DNA from: Fundicoccus_A sp052115865
GTDB taxonomy: Bacteria; Bacillota; Bacilli; Lactobacillales; Aerococcaceae
Direction: 5' to 3'
NCBI RefSeq assembly: GCF_052115865.1
Contig: NZ_JBQKME010000002.1
Span: forward strand, 186,001-250,000
DNA: 64,000 nt
The notes beneath the pieces are model-generated. The model saw nothing but the letters and a program-made list of their open reading frames with translations, made no database searches and was not told the origin of the DNA. Of this stretch, positions 8,493 to 16,891 are shown piece after piece. Position numbers and translations under genes: made by a program. Each line of letters starts with the position of its first letter. Position 1 is the first letter of the stretch.

Positions 8493-9878
8493 CTATTTAT
8501 AAGGGAATTGCTTAATAAGCTGGTTCACGGTTTGAATAAACAAATCGCCACGAATTTCAAAGTTTTTAAATTGATCCCAGCTAGCACAAGCAGGTGAAAA
8601 TAAGATTTTATCGCCTGCAGTCGCCGTATGATAAGCAGCGGTTGTTGCTGCTTCTAAATCATCAAACAGCTCAATTGTAGGAACGCCTGCTTTTGCAAAA
8701 CTTTCACGCATCTTCTCTTTCGTCTCTCCATATAAATAAGCAGACTTCACATTGTCTAAATAAGGGATTAAATCATCAAATGTATTGCCTCGATCCAAGC
8801 CTCCACCAATATAAACAATTGGTTCTGAAAAGCTCTTTAAAGCTGTAGTCGTTGCCGTCATGTTTGTAGCCTTTGAATCATTGTAAAAGACACGATTATT
8901 AGACTTTGCAATAGGTTGAATTCTATGTGGCATACCTTGGTAATTTTCAATGGTTTCATTAATGATTTCATTAGGGATTTCTTTAATTTTCGCAACCGCA
9001 ATAGCTGCTAAAATGTTTTCTAAATTATGCTTGCCCGGAATATGGATATCCTCTATGTCGATGATTTTTTCTCCTTGATAATATAAAGAAGAATTTTCTA
9101 AGTAAGCACCATTTTCTTTTATTTCAACTGTTACATTTTCGACAGCAAAAGGTATTTTTTTCGCTTTATTTCTAGCTATCAAATCAAAAAGAAATACTTG
9201 GTCGGCATTGTAGACTAAATATTCATTAGATGTTAGATTTTGAATTAATTGCATTTTTGCTGCAATATAAGCTTTCTTAGTCCCGTGATAATCTAGATGG
9301 GAATCGTAGATATTGGTTAGGACTGCAATAGCAGGTTTAAACTTTTGTGTTCCATTGAGTTGAAAACTAGATAACTCGATCACAATATCATCTTGATCCG
9401 TTGCTTTTTCAATTACATCAAGCGCAGGAATACCGATGTTTCCCGCTAAGAAAACATGTTTTGCGTGGAAATGATGTAAAATATCATAAATAAGTTTTGT
9501 AGTGGTCGTCTTTCCATTACTACCAGTAATCCCTATAAAAGGCGCTGCACTAAACCAATAAGCTAATTCAACATCCGTAATGATTTGAATGCCTCGTTCA
9601 ACCGCCTCTGTAACAAACGGAATGTGGTATGGAATGCCAGGGTTCTTAATAATAAAGTCAAAATTTTCATCTAATAATCCAATCGGATGCTCACCTGTAA
9701 CAAAACGAACACCTTTTTCAATAAACAAAGGAACCGACGGGTCTTCTTCAAGATCCCCTCGGTCATTAACAGTTACAATTGCTCCTTGCTCAAGCAAAAA
9801 ATTGGTAACACTTTTACCTGTCAAGGCATAGCCAAGCACTAATATTTTTTTACCACTTAAATTAATTGTCTCTAACAT
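8493..9878 (-). CDS. murD: UDP-MurNAc-L-alanine:D-glutamate ligase MurD
   Basis: Adds D-glutamate to the cytoplasmic peptidoglycan precursor. 461 residues with the Mur-ligase order: an N-terminal Rossmann domain binding the UDP moiety (LVLGYALTGKSV, about 15-26), a central ATPase with GITGSNGKTTTT (about 115-126), and a C-terminal ligase domain with YNDSKATN (about 331-338). It lies between mraY and murG as in other dcw clusters. Confidence 0.98.
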   Translation of the reverse strand: MLETINLSGKKILVLGYALTGKSVTNFLLEQGAIVTVNDRGDLEEDPSVPLFIEKGVRFVTGEHPIGLLDENFDFIIKNPGIPYHIPFVTEAVERGIQIITDVELAYWFSAAPFIGITGSNGKTTTTKLIYDILHHFHAKHVFLAGNIGIPALDVIEKATDQDDIVIELSSFQLNGTQKFKPAIAVLTNIYDSHLDYHGTKKAYIAAKMQLIQNLTSNEYLVYNADQVFLFDLIARNKAKKIPFAVENVTVEIKENGAYLENSSLYYQGEKIIDIEDIHIPGKHNLENILAAIAVAKIKEIPNEIINETIENYQGMPHRIQPIAKSNNRVFYNDSKATNMTATTTALKSFSEPIVYIGGGLDRGNTFDDLIPYLDNVKSAYLYGETKEKMRESFAKAGVPTIELFDDLEAATTAAYHTATAGDKILFSPACASWDQFKNFEIRGDLFIQTVNQLIKQFPYK

Positions 9879-9911
9879 GCTATTATCCTTTCAAGAGCAC
9901 TGTTGGTTTTC

Positions 9912-10862
9912 TTAATATATCGCAAAATAGACTAAAGCTGCGATAAGTCCTACAAGCCAAAAAATTGTAACAACTTTAGTTTCAGACCAACCACTCATCT
10001 CAAAGTGATGGTGTATAGGTGACATTTTAAAAATTCGCTTATTACGTAACTTAAAGGATGTCACTTGAAGTATAACACTGGCTGTTTCTATAACAAAAAC
10101 AACACCGATAATCAACAAACTCCATGGGTTATTTAATAGAATTGAAATAACAGCTAGACCTGCACCTAAAGCTAATGAGCCAACATCACCCATAAATATC
10201 TTAGCTGGCTTCTTATTATAAAATAAAAATCCTAACAATGCACCTACAATGACAAAACATGCCATGGCAACTGTTTTATTACCTTCTAAAATTGCTAAGT
10301 AAAAATAGGCACTATAAGCAATAATACTTAGCCCAGTTGCTAGTCCATCTAAACCATCCGATAAATTAACAGCATTTGAAAAACCTGTAATCCAAATAAA
10401 AGCAAAAAGAGCGACTAAGATAGGATTGGTTAGATTAAACCATCCAAATGGAATGTGGAAACTAACTTGAGAAAATGCACCTACGGCTATAACAATAGCA
10501 GAAAAAACTAATTGTATAATAAATTTTTGGCTAGCCGTCAATCCTTCGTTTTGTTTTTTAAAAATACTAATAAAGTCATCGACAAAACCAATGCTGCCAA
10601 AAAGCAAGAATGTTAACACAATCATCCATAAATGCCCATTTAAATGGTTTAAGAAATAGCCGGTTCCTAAAATGGTGACAATAATACTGAATACAAAGAC
10701 AGTACCACCCATTGTAGGTGTCCCGGTTTTCACTTCATGCCAAGTTGGACCTTCTTCTCGTGTTTTTTGACCAATTTTTTTATAGTTAAAATAACCAATA
10801 AAAAACGGCATAATTGAAACTGTTATGGCAAAAGCAACAGCAAATGAAAGAACGATTTCCAT
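9912..10862 (-). CDS. mraY: Phospho-MurNAc-pentapeptide transferase MraY
   Basis: Integral membrane enzyme that transfers phospho-MurNAc-pentapeptide to undecaprenyl phosphate to form lipid I. 316 residues with about ten hydrophobic helices. Signature motifs: PTMGG near the N-terminus, GFVDDFI (magnesium-binding aspartates), NLSDGLDGLATG, and SPIHHHFEM in the last third. It lies 17 bases from murE and 33 from murD. Confidence 0.98.
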   Translation of the reverse strand: MEIVLSFAVAFAITVSIMPFFIGYFNYKKIGQKTREEGPTWHEVKTGTPTMGGTVFVFSIIVTILGTGYFLNHLNGHLWMIVLTFLLFGSIGFVDDFISIFKKQNEGLTASQKFIIQLVFSAIVIAVGAFSQVSFHIPFGWFNLTNPILVALFAFIWITGFSNAVNLSDGLDGLATGLSIIAYSAYFYLAILEGNKTVAMACFVIVGALLGFLFYNKKPAKIFMGDVGSLALGAGLAVISILLNNPWSLLIIGVVFVIETASVILQVTSFKLRNKRIFKMSPIHHHFEMSGWSETKVVTIFWLVGLIAALVYFAIY

Positions 10863-10879
10863 AAATTATCCTGGCTCCT

Positions 10880-12388
10880 TTAAATTAAATCTTGATTCAT
10901 TAAAGCATTAATTGTTGCTTGAACAGTTTCAGCTTCATTATACGGGATATTTTCATTACCGATTATTTGGTAAGATTCTCCACCTTTACCAGCAAACAAA
11001 ATAATATCATCTTCTTTTGCTTCCAGTATGGCATGTTTAATTGCTTCTTGACGGTCTTCAATAACAATATATGGTTTTTCATCATGATCTTGAACAAGTT
11101 CGCTACAAATTTTAGCAATCGGCTCAAAACGTGGGTTATCAGCCGTTAAAATAATATAATCGGCATATTTAAACAGTATATCACCTATTTCAGGACGAGC
11201 TTCACTGTCTCGATTCCCACCACTATGTCCAAATAGAATCATCAAGCGTCTTTTTTTCTTGCGCGTTAATTCTTTTAAGACGTGTTCAATTGCATCTGGA
11301 GTATGAGCAAAATCAACAATAGCTGTGAATTCTTGACCACGATTAATAGCTTGCATGCGGCCAGAAACACCTTTAAATAATTGAGTTGCTTCGACAACTT
11401 CCTCAGCTGAAAACTGATAATAAGTTACCAGACATAAGAAGGCTGCTAAATAATTTGAAATATTATATTCGCCTAGCATAGGTAATTGCACGGTATATTC
11501 TTTATTTTTATATTTAAACGAAAATTGGATACTGCCAACACCCGCATGATAATCAGTCATGTAAACCGTTGCAGTTGGATCGTTTAAACTATAGCTAACA
11601 ATATTAGCTGCTGTTGCCTGTGCCATTATTTTAGAATGTACATCATCCTTATTTATTATTGCTAAACGTGGTTTGCCATTGACAAATCTTTGCCCTAGTT
11701 GAGCAAACAATAAGCTTTTAGCATAAGTATATGCTTCCATAGTTTTATGGAAATCAAGATGCTCACGCGTAATATTTGTAAAGATAGCACAATCGATATC
11801 TGTATACCATAAACGACCCAATGCCAATGCATGTGAGGAAGCCTCGATAATAGCATCTTGCACGTCCGATTCAACCATTTCATTAAATAAGGACTGTAAA
11901 GTTAAAGCATCCGGAGTGGTATTAACCGCAGGGTATATTTTTTGATCGACCTTGTAATGAATCGTTCCAATTAAGCCTGTTTTACGATCCAAAACATTTA
12001 ATAAATCACTAATAATAGTTGAAGTAGTTGTTTTTCCATTCGTTCCAGTTACCGCTACAACATTCATTTTTGTAGAGGGTTCCCCGTAAAATTGATTCGC
12101 TAAAATAGCCTGTGCTCGAAAGGTTGACGGTACAATAACAAAACAAGCATCCAGCTCCGACCATTTTTCATCCCATTTTTCAACAATTAGTAAACGTACA
12201 CCTTTAGAGATAACATCTTCAACAGCTTGATGTCCATCAAAGTTTTCACCTTTTATGGCGATAAAACAAGCATTTGAGACAGACTTACGGGAATCATTCA
12301 CTAATCGATCAATATCCGACAAGCTATCGAGATCTTGCCCATAAACTTGATAGTCTCCTAACACTTGAATTAATTGTGTAGCTAACAT
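10880..12388 (-). CDS. murE: UDP-MurNAc-tripeptide synthetase MurE
   Basis: Adds the third amino acid of the peptidoglycan stem. 502 residues: N-terminal UDP-binding domain, ATPase loop AVTGTNGKTTTST (about 112-124), conserved YSLND and FAHTPDAIEHVL regions, and the substrate loop with DNPR (about 415-418). DNPR is the motif of meso-diaminopimelate-adding MurE proteins; lysine-adding enzymes of cocci usually have DNPAN. The motif continues FEPIAKI instead of the common xExP, so the substrate (meso-DAP, lysine or ornithine) is uncertain. Its place inside the dcw cluster is Bacillus-like; streptococci keep murE elsewhere. Confidence 0.93.
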   Translation of the reverse strand: MLATQLIQVLGDYQVYGQDLDSLSDIDRLVNDSRKSVSNACFIAIKGENFDGHQAVEDVISKGVRLLIVEKWDEKWSELDACFVIVPSTFRAQAILANQFYGEPSTKMNVVAVTGTNGKTTTSTIISDLLNVLDRKTGLIGTIHYKVDQKIYPAVNTTPDALTLQSLFNEMVESDVQDAIIEASSHALALGRLWYTDIDCAIFTNITREHLDFHKTMEAYTYAKSLLFAQLGQRFVNGKPRLAIINKDDVHSKIMAQATAANIVSYSLNDPTATVYMTDYHAGVGSIQFSFKYKNKEYTVQLPMLGEYNISNYLAAFLCLVTYYQFSAEEVVEATQLFKGVSGRMQAINRGQEFTAIVDFAHTPDAIEHVLKELTRKKKRRLMILFGHSGGNRDSEARPEIGDILFKYADYIILTADNPRFEPIAKICSELVQDHDEKPYIVIEDRQEAIKHAILEAKEDDIILFAGKGGESYQIIGNENIPYNEAETVQATINALMNQDLI

Positions 12389-12403
12389 AAAAGTACCAAC
12401 TTT

Positions 12404-14116
12404 CTATTGATTGATTAATGAATATTCTACTATAGGATGGAATATTTGCGATAGTATTTGTGAACCATTTAATCCATTATTTTGTGCAGGTTGCTGCATG
12501 GATAAATATACCATATATTTTGGATCTTCGGCGGGATAAAAGGCAACAACTGAGTGGTAGTAATCATTAGGACCTGTTAAGTAACCGCCGTTTTCTGAGT
12601 CTGCAATCTCAGCAGTACCAGTTTTTGCAGCAATACGTACTTCTGAATTATAGAAAGGTCGCGCAGTTCCCGAAGGATGTTCTACCGTTAGAACCATTGA
12701 ATCTAATACATAGCGGGCGGTTTCCGCTGATATTTTTTGACCTAAGGATTGTTTTTGATAAGCCATGTCACTTTCATTGCCCATATGGTCAATGTATTGA
12801 ATTTTCAGCATTTCACCATTATTTCCAATGGTTGAATAAGCTTGGAGTAACTGCATAGGTGTAGCTGATATGGATTGGCCAAATCCAGACATATATTTTG
12901 AAACGGGGTTATCAAACTGTAAGTAACCTGACGATTCATTTGGTAAGCCCGATTCGGTTGATTGCCCAAAACCAAAATCTTCTAAAATAGAAATCCATCT
13001 GTCTAAGCCGATACGGTCTACCAAATGGACCATCCCCACATTGGATGAATGGATGAGTGCTTCTTGGAAAGTAATATCTCCCCAACCATATAAATTATAA
13101 TCACTAACCTTTTGGTCATAAACATTGATTGAACCAGAAGCAAAGGTTTCATCTTCACTATAAAGACCCAATTCCTTTGCCATCGCTAATACTAGGATTT
13201 TTATCGTCGAACCAGGCTCATCACTTTCTTGCACTAAAAAATTTCGCCATTCTGCTTCTATTCCTTCACGCGTTGACAGATGGAATGACGGACGCTGACT
13301 CGCTGCGACTAATTTTCCCGTATCCAACTCCACCAAATAGGCATTTAACTCTTTAGGCAAGTATTTTTTATAAACTTGATCCATCAAATCTTCTAAATAG
13401 TTTTGAATACGACTTTCCAATGTTAAATAAATATCTTCGCCTAATAAAGTATCCGAAATGATACCTTCGGCTTGTTGTGCCTCAAATTGTTTTAAACTAC
13501 TTAGTTGGTCATCAAAAGCAGCTTCGATTCCAATTCGGCCTTCTAAAATAGTGGCTTGATGATTATTCGTCTCTTCAGTAGGCAATGCATAGCCGATTAA
13601 GTGTGAAGCAAATACATCGTTGATATATTGACGTTTGGTTGAGCTGACTAATACAATCCCTGGTAAATTTTCTGCTTCGATGGCTTCTTTTACTTGTGGA
13701 CTTAAGTTAACTCCAGCCGTTCCAAATTCAACTTGATCCGCTTCAAAATTCAATAAAATCTCTAAAATTTCATCACGACTTAAATCTAAATATTTTGCCA
13801 ATGTTGCAGCTGTCAGATCAACATCCTCAACAACATCATCACTCCAACTGCTTCTTAAGACAGCATAAATAGAATAAGAAGTAGCATCCAATGCTATCGG
13901 TTGTCCACTTGAATCAAAAATGGTCCCTCTTTTTGCATTGGTAATACTACTTCTATTATGATCTAGCGTTTGCCCATAGCTGACTAAATCGACTCCATTT
14001 GACTGTTTAGCAAGTGATAACTGTCCAAATCGGATAATTAATGCTAACAATGCAAGTATGGCAAATAAAGCCAATAAGAGAATATTACGATTCTCTTTAG
14101 AGTTTCTAATTTTCAT
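12404..14116 (-). CDS. pbpX: Division-type class B penicillin-binding protein
   Basis: Septal transpeptidase that cross-links peptidoglycan, partner of FtsW. 570 residues: cytoplasmic stub, transmembrane helix (about 12-32), PBP dimerisation domain (about 60-220), and transpeptidase domain with STIK (catalytic Ser about 303), SSN (357-359) and KTGTAE (from about 498). It ends soon after the catalytic domain, so the C-terminal PASTA domains of PBP2x/SpoVD are missing. The ATG overlaps the ftsL stop codon in TAATG, suggesting translational coupling. Confidence 0.93.
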   Translation of the reverse strand: MKIRNSKENRNILLLALFAILALLALIIRFGQLSLAKQSNGVDLVSYGQTLDHNRSSITNAKRGTIFDSSGQPIALDATSYSIYAVLRSSWSDDVVEDVDLTAATLAKYLDLSRDEILEILLNFEADQVEFGTAGVNLSPQVKEAIEAENLPGIVLVSSTKRQYINDVFASHLIGYALPTEETNNHQATILEGRIGIEAAFDDQLSSLKQFEAQQAEGIISDTLLGEDIYLTLESRIQNYLEDLMDQVYKKYLPKELNAYLVELDTGKLVAASQRPSFHLSTREGIEAEWRNFLVQESDEPGSTIKILVLAMAKELGLYSEDETFASGSINVYDQKVSDYNLYGWGDITFQEALIHSSNVGMVHLVDRIGLDRWISILEDFGFGQSTESGLPNESSGYLQFDNPVSKYMSGFGQSISATPMQLLQAYSTIGNNGEMLKIQYIDHMGNESDMAYQKQSLGQKISAETARYVLDSMVLTVEHPSGTARPFYNSEVRIAAKTGTAEIADSENGGYLTGPNDYYHSVVAFYPAEDPKYMVYLSMQQPAQNNGLNGSQILSQIFHPIVEYSLINQ

Positions 14117-14550
14117 TATTCTCCGACATTCCTAACTCTTGATTTTTCAAGCTGCATCCCTTCTTTTTCAGCAACTTGCTTAATTATATCATAATCATAT
14201 TGTTCAGCAATTTCATTGACTATAATTTTTGTTTCTAACTGAACTTCTGCTGTATGATTTTGATATTCTAAAGAAGCATCGATCATAGGCTCAGTCTGAT
14301 ATTGAATAACAAGATTTAAGCATAAACATACGAAACAAATCAGGAAAACTATACCAATGATTAATTTATCGAATAGAGATAAGAACGAATGGCTAGTAGC
14401 AGCATAACGATCAGCATCTTGGTTACTATTCGGTATATGTTCATACGTATCAGTCGGTTCGACTTGAAGATTAGCTTCCCAATATATGTCCTCAGACTGT
14501 TCTGATTGGACATAATAATTAGATGATGCTTTTCTGAAAGGCTCAGCCAT
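14116..14550 (-). CDS. ftsL: Cell division protein FtsL
   Basis: Small bitopic septal protein that binds DivIB and DivIC. 144 residues: polar cytoplasmic N-terminus (1-80), one transmembrane helix (about 85-107, rich in Leu, Ile, Val, Cys), and a short external coiled-coil region (EVQLETKIIVNEIAEQYDYD). FtsL sequences are poorly conserved, so the assignment rests on topology, size and the position between rsmH and the PBP gene. RBS AAAGGAG is seven bases before the ATG. Confidence 0.85.
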   Translation of the reverse strand: MAEPFRKASSNYYVQSEQSEDIYWEANLQVEPTDTYEHIPNSNQDADRYAATSHSFLSLFDKLIIGIVFLICFVCLCLNLVIQYQTEPMIDASLEYQNHTAEVQLETKIIVNEIAEQYDYDIIKQVAEKEGMQLEKSRVRNVGE

Positions 14551-14569
14551 TTGCTCACTCCTTTAACAC

Positions 14570-15520
14570 TTATTGAATAAATCGACGTTCGATGATTCTT
14601 AACTTAGCACTACGTGATCGATTATTATTTTCTAATTCCATTTCACTTGCGGTAATTGGTTTTCGATTTACCAATTGATAATCCGCATGTACTGCATCAG
14701 GTAAAACAGGTAAATTAGGCGGTAATTCCGGTAATTCACTCACTTGTTTAAATAATTGCTTGACTAACCTATCCTCAAGCGAATGAAAAGATATTACCGC
14801 AAGACGTCCTTCAACTTTTAACAAATTTAAACTTTGTTCAAGCGCATCCTCAACCGCCCCAAGTTCATCATTAACCGCAATGCGAATTGCTTGAAAAGTA
14901 CGTTTGGCAGGATGCCCGCCTGTTCTACGCGTTGCGGCCGGAATAGCTGACTTAATAATTTCAGCTAATTCTGTCGTCGTTTCAATTTCTTTATCAGCAC
15001 GATATTTTTCAATTGAACGAGCAATTCGCTTCGCAAATTTCTCCTCGCCATAACGGTAAATGATTCGAACCAAATCCTCATAGGACCATTTGTTAACGAC
15101 TTCTTTTGCATCAAGTGTCTGCCTTTGATCCATCCGCATATCTAATGGTGCTTCTTGATGATATGAAAAACCACGCTCAGCTTGATCAAGCTGAGGCGAA
15201 GAAACCCCAAGATCAAAATAAATCCCATCTAGATATGATACTTGGTGTTTCCTTAACTCCTCGGTAATATTTCGAAAATTGTTATGAATTAATGTAATTT
15301 GACCTTTTTCAATCGCTTCTTCTAAAACAACTTCTGCATTTTGAATCGCTTGTATATCTTGGTCGAATGCATAAATATGCCCTTTGTCTGTCAACTGACT
15401 TAATAAATATTGTGTATGCCCAGCCCCACCTAGCGTACAATCCACATACGTTCCGTTAGGATTTATTTCTAATCCATCAATCGTTTCTTTAAGCAAAACT
15501 GTTTCATGGTTAAATTGCAA
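14570..15520 (-). CDS. rsmH: 16S rRNA (cytosine1402-N4)-methyltransferase RsmH
   Basis: S-adenosylmethionine-dependent methylation of C1402 in 16S rRNA. Motifs: NHETVLLKETIDGL, the SAM loop DCTLGGAGHT, GIYFDLGVSSPQLD and RGFSYHQEAPLDMRMD, and the late FHSLEDR. The longest frame starts with ATG at 15538, overlapping the mraZ stop. However, AAGGAGG lies inside that frame eight bases before a TTG at 15520, which would give MQFNHETVLL, matching where RsmH proteins normally start; I prefer the TTG. Confidence 0.96.
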   Translation of the reverse strand: MQFNHETVLLKETIDGLEINPNGTYVDCTLGGAGHTQYLLSQLTDKGHIYAFDQDIQAIQNAEVVLEEAIEKGQITLIHNNFRNITEELRKHQVSYLDGIYFDLGVSSPQLDQAERGFSYHQEAPLDMRMDQRQTLDAKEVVNKWSYEDLVRIIYRYGEEKFAKRIARSIEKYRADKEIETTTELAEIIKSAIPAATRRTGGHPAKRTFQAIRIAVNDELGAVEDALEQSLNLLKVEGRLAVISFHSLEDRLVKQLFKQVSELPELPPNLPVLPDAVHADYQLVNRKPITASEMELENNNRSRSAKLRIIERRFIQ

Positions 15521-15537
15521 CGATAGAGCCTCCTTCA

Positions 15538-15969
15538 TTAAAACCCAAAATCAATCATTTCTTCTGCAATATCTTCAAAATTCTCTTCTGCTTTTGTCGC
15601 AAAATCACCCCATCGTTCGCTACTCCAAATTTCGATACGATCAGAAACACCAATGACATGACATTCCTTATCTATATCAGCGTAATCAATGAGGGTCTGT
15701 GGCAAATTAATTCGTCCTTGTTTATCAATTTCTACTTCAGTGGCAGCTGAATAAAAGAAACGAGTAAACGAACGTGCATCTTTTTTGGCTAATGGTAATT
15801 GCTTTAATTTTTCTTGTAATACTTCCCAACTGCTCATAGGGTAACCAAACAAACAGCCATCTAATCCACGCGTCACAATAAATTGTGAGCCTAGATCAAA
15901 ACGAAACTTAGCCGGTATGATTAGTCGGCCTTTTGTGTCAATATTATGTTGATATTCTCCAATTAGCAC
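15538..15969 (-). CDS. mraZ: Transcriptional regulator MraZ
   Basis: AbrB-like DNA-binding protein that controls its own division/cell-wall operon. 143 residues with two SpoVT/AbrB repeats: GEYQHNIDTKGRLIIPAKFR (about 4-23) and YSAATEVEIDKQGRINLP (about 73-90). The start codon is GTG, with GAGGAGG six bases upstream. It is the first gene of the dcw operon, and three 10-base repeats that look like its operator lie 32 bases before it. Confidence 0.97.
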   Translation of the reverse strand: MLIGEYQHNIDTKGRLIIPAKFRFDLGSQFIVTRGLDGCLFGYPMSSWEVLQEKLKQLPLAKKDARSFTRFFYSAATEVEIDKQGRINLPQTLIDYADIDKECHVIGVSDRIEIWSSERWGDFATKAEENFEDIAEEMIDFGF

Positions 15970-16000
15970 GACAATCCTCCTCAGTCTAAGTTATCCATAG

Positions 16001-16030
16001 TCTACCACATCCCACCACTTTCTACCACCA
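16001..16030 (-). promoter_or_regulatory. MraZ box: three 10-bp direct repeats
   Basis: On the minus strand three exact-period repeats stand head to tail: GTGGTAGAAA, GTGGTGGGAT, GTGGTAGACT. They match the known architecture of MraZ operators (three or four GTGG/TGGG-type repeats with 10-base spacing upstream of mraZ). I could not place a convincing -35/-10 pair around them. Confidence 0.85.
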
Positions 16031-16046
16031 AAAATAGAAAATCCCA

Positions 16047-16077
16047 TAAAAAAAAGCTGCTAAAAAAATTAGCAGCT
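16047..16077 (-). terminator. Rho-independent terminator before the dcw operon
   Basis: Nine-base stem AGCTGCTAA/TTAGCAGCT with a five-base A-rich loop. On the minus strand it is followed by nine T residues. It ends transcription from the 128-residue membrane-protein gene just above and insulates the mraZ promoter region. Confidence 0.85.
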
Positions 16078-16141
16078 CTGATAAAGATTGATAGATTAAC
16101 ATTTAAATTGCAAATTAAAAAGTGGGGACTTTTTCCATCAT

Positions 16142-16528
16142 TTAAGAGAAAATCAAGCGAAAATATTCATAAAAGCGAAGGATGATTAATCCGACTAAAA
16201 ATGCAAATAAAGAAGAAAAAATAATTTTTGCAAATTTTAAATAATATTTTTGATAAGTAAATTCATCAATCACTAATATATACTGATATAAATGGACAGC
16301 AACGACAAATGTTGATAAAAAAATTGCAAAGGGAATGATATTTAGTTGGAATAAAATTCGACCGAAACATTGGATCATGACAAGTATCGAAGGTATAAAC
16401 AGTATGGAATAAGAAATTGGCCATCCTGGAAAATAAAGTAAATAATCTTTAAAAAAATAATCAACAATAAAAAATAAGGCAATTGGATACAAATACAAAA
16501 GTATTTCCCCCATACTAAACGGTGTCAT
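16142..16528 (-). CDS. Small membrane protein, DUF3397-like
   Basis: 128 residues with four predicted transmembrane helices (about 9-27, 35-55, 62-86, 104-124) and almost no soluble domain. Size, topology and position immediately upstream of mraZ fit the DUF3397 family of Lactobacillales, which has no known function; the family assignment is from memory of context, not a profile match. RBS AGGGGGG precedes the ATG. It has its own terminator at 16047-16077, so it is probably a single-gene unit. Confidence 0.7.
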   Translation of the reverse strand: MTPFSMGEILLYLYPIALFFIVDYFFKDYLLYFPGWPISYSILFIPSILVMIQCFGRILFQLNIIPFAIFLSTFVVAVHLYQYILVIDEFTYQKYYLKFAKIIFSSLFAFLVGLIILRFYEYFRLIFS

Positions 16529-16589
16529 TCATTCCCCCCTATCATTTAATAAGTTTATATTTTAATAATAAGCTATTTATAGCAAAAAA

Positions 16590-16642
16590 GGTAGACAAAG
16601 CAAAATCGAAGATATTTCCTTCAATTGAACTAAGTGTCTACC
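16590..16642 (-). terminator. Terminator of the murA-mbl-epuA operon
   Basis: On the minus strand GGTAGACA and TGTCTACC form a perfect eight-base stem closing a 37-base loop and followed by TTTTTT. It lies right after the epuA stop. Confidence 0.75.
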
Positions 16643-16651
16643 CTCTATATA

Positions 16652-16855
16652 TTAAAATTCAAAAAAATTAAAAATATGTCGCCATGTATCTTGATTGAGA
16701 ACTTCCCAAAAATTTCCGTCCCCAACAACTGAATAACCGATAAACAGGCCAATAACAAAAAACAACACCAAAAGTAATAATATGAGAATAATTTTCCCTA
16801 TTACTTTTAATATATTTAAAAATACAGATTCTTTTAAATAATCATCATGTTCCAT
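16652..16855 (-). CDS. epuA: EpuA-like small membrane protein
   Basis: 67-residue protein with one transmembrane helix (about 17-43) and short polar ends. It fits the EpuA family (Pfam name 'DNA-directed RNA polymerase subunit beta', a label inherited from annotation), small proteins usually found just downstream of murA in streptococci and relatives. Here it follows mbl, 36 bases away, in the same transcript. Function unknown; I see no RNA polymerase domain in it. Confidence 0.75.
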   Translation of the reverse strand: MEHDDYLKESVFLNILKVIGKIILILLLLVLFFVIGLFIGYSVVGDGNFWEVLNQDTWRHIFNFFEF

Positions 16856-16891
16856 GTTATTTCTCCTGTTTCAAAATAAAACTTCTATTGA

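Noticed and set aside
12404..14116. Truncation of the division PBP
   Set aside because: PASTA domains are absent, but all three catalytic motifs are intact and the gene ends cleanly 15 bases before murE; many PBPs of this class lack PASTA.
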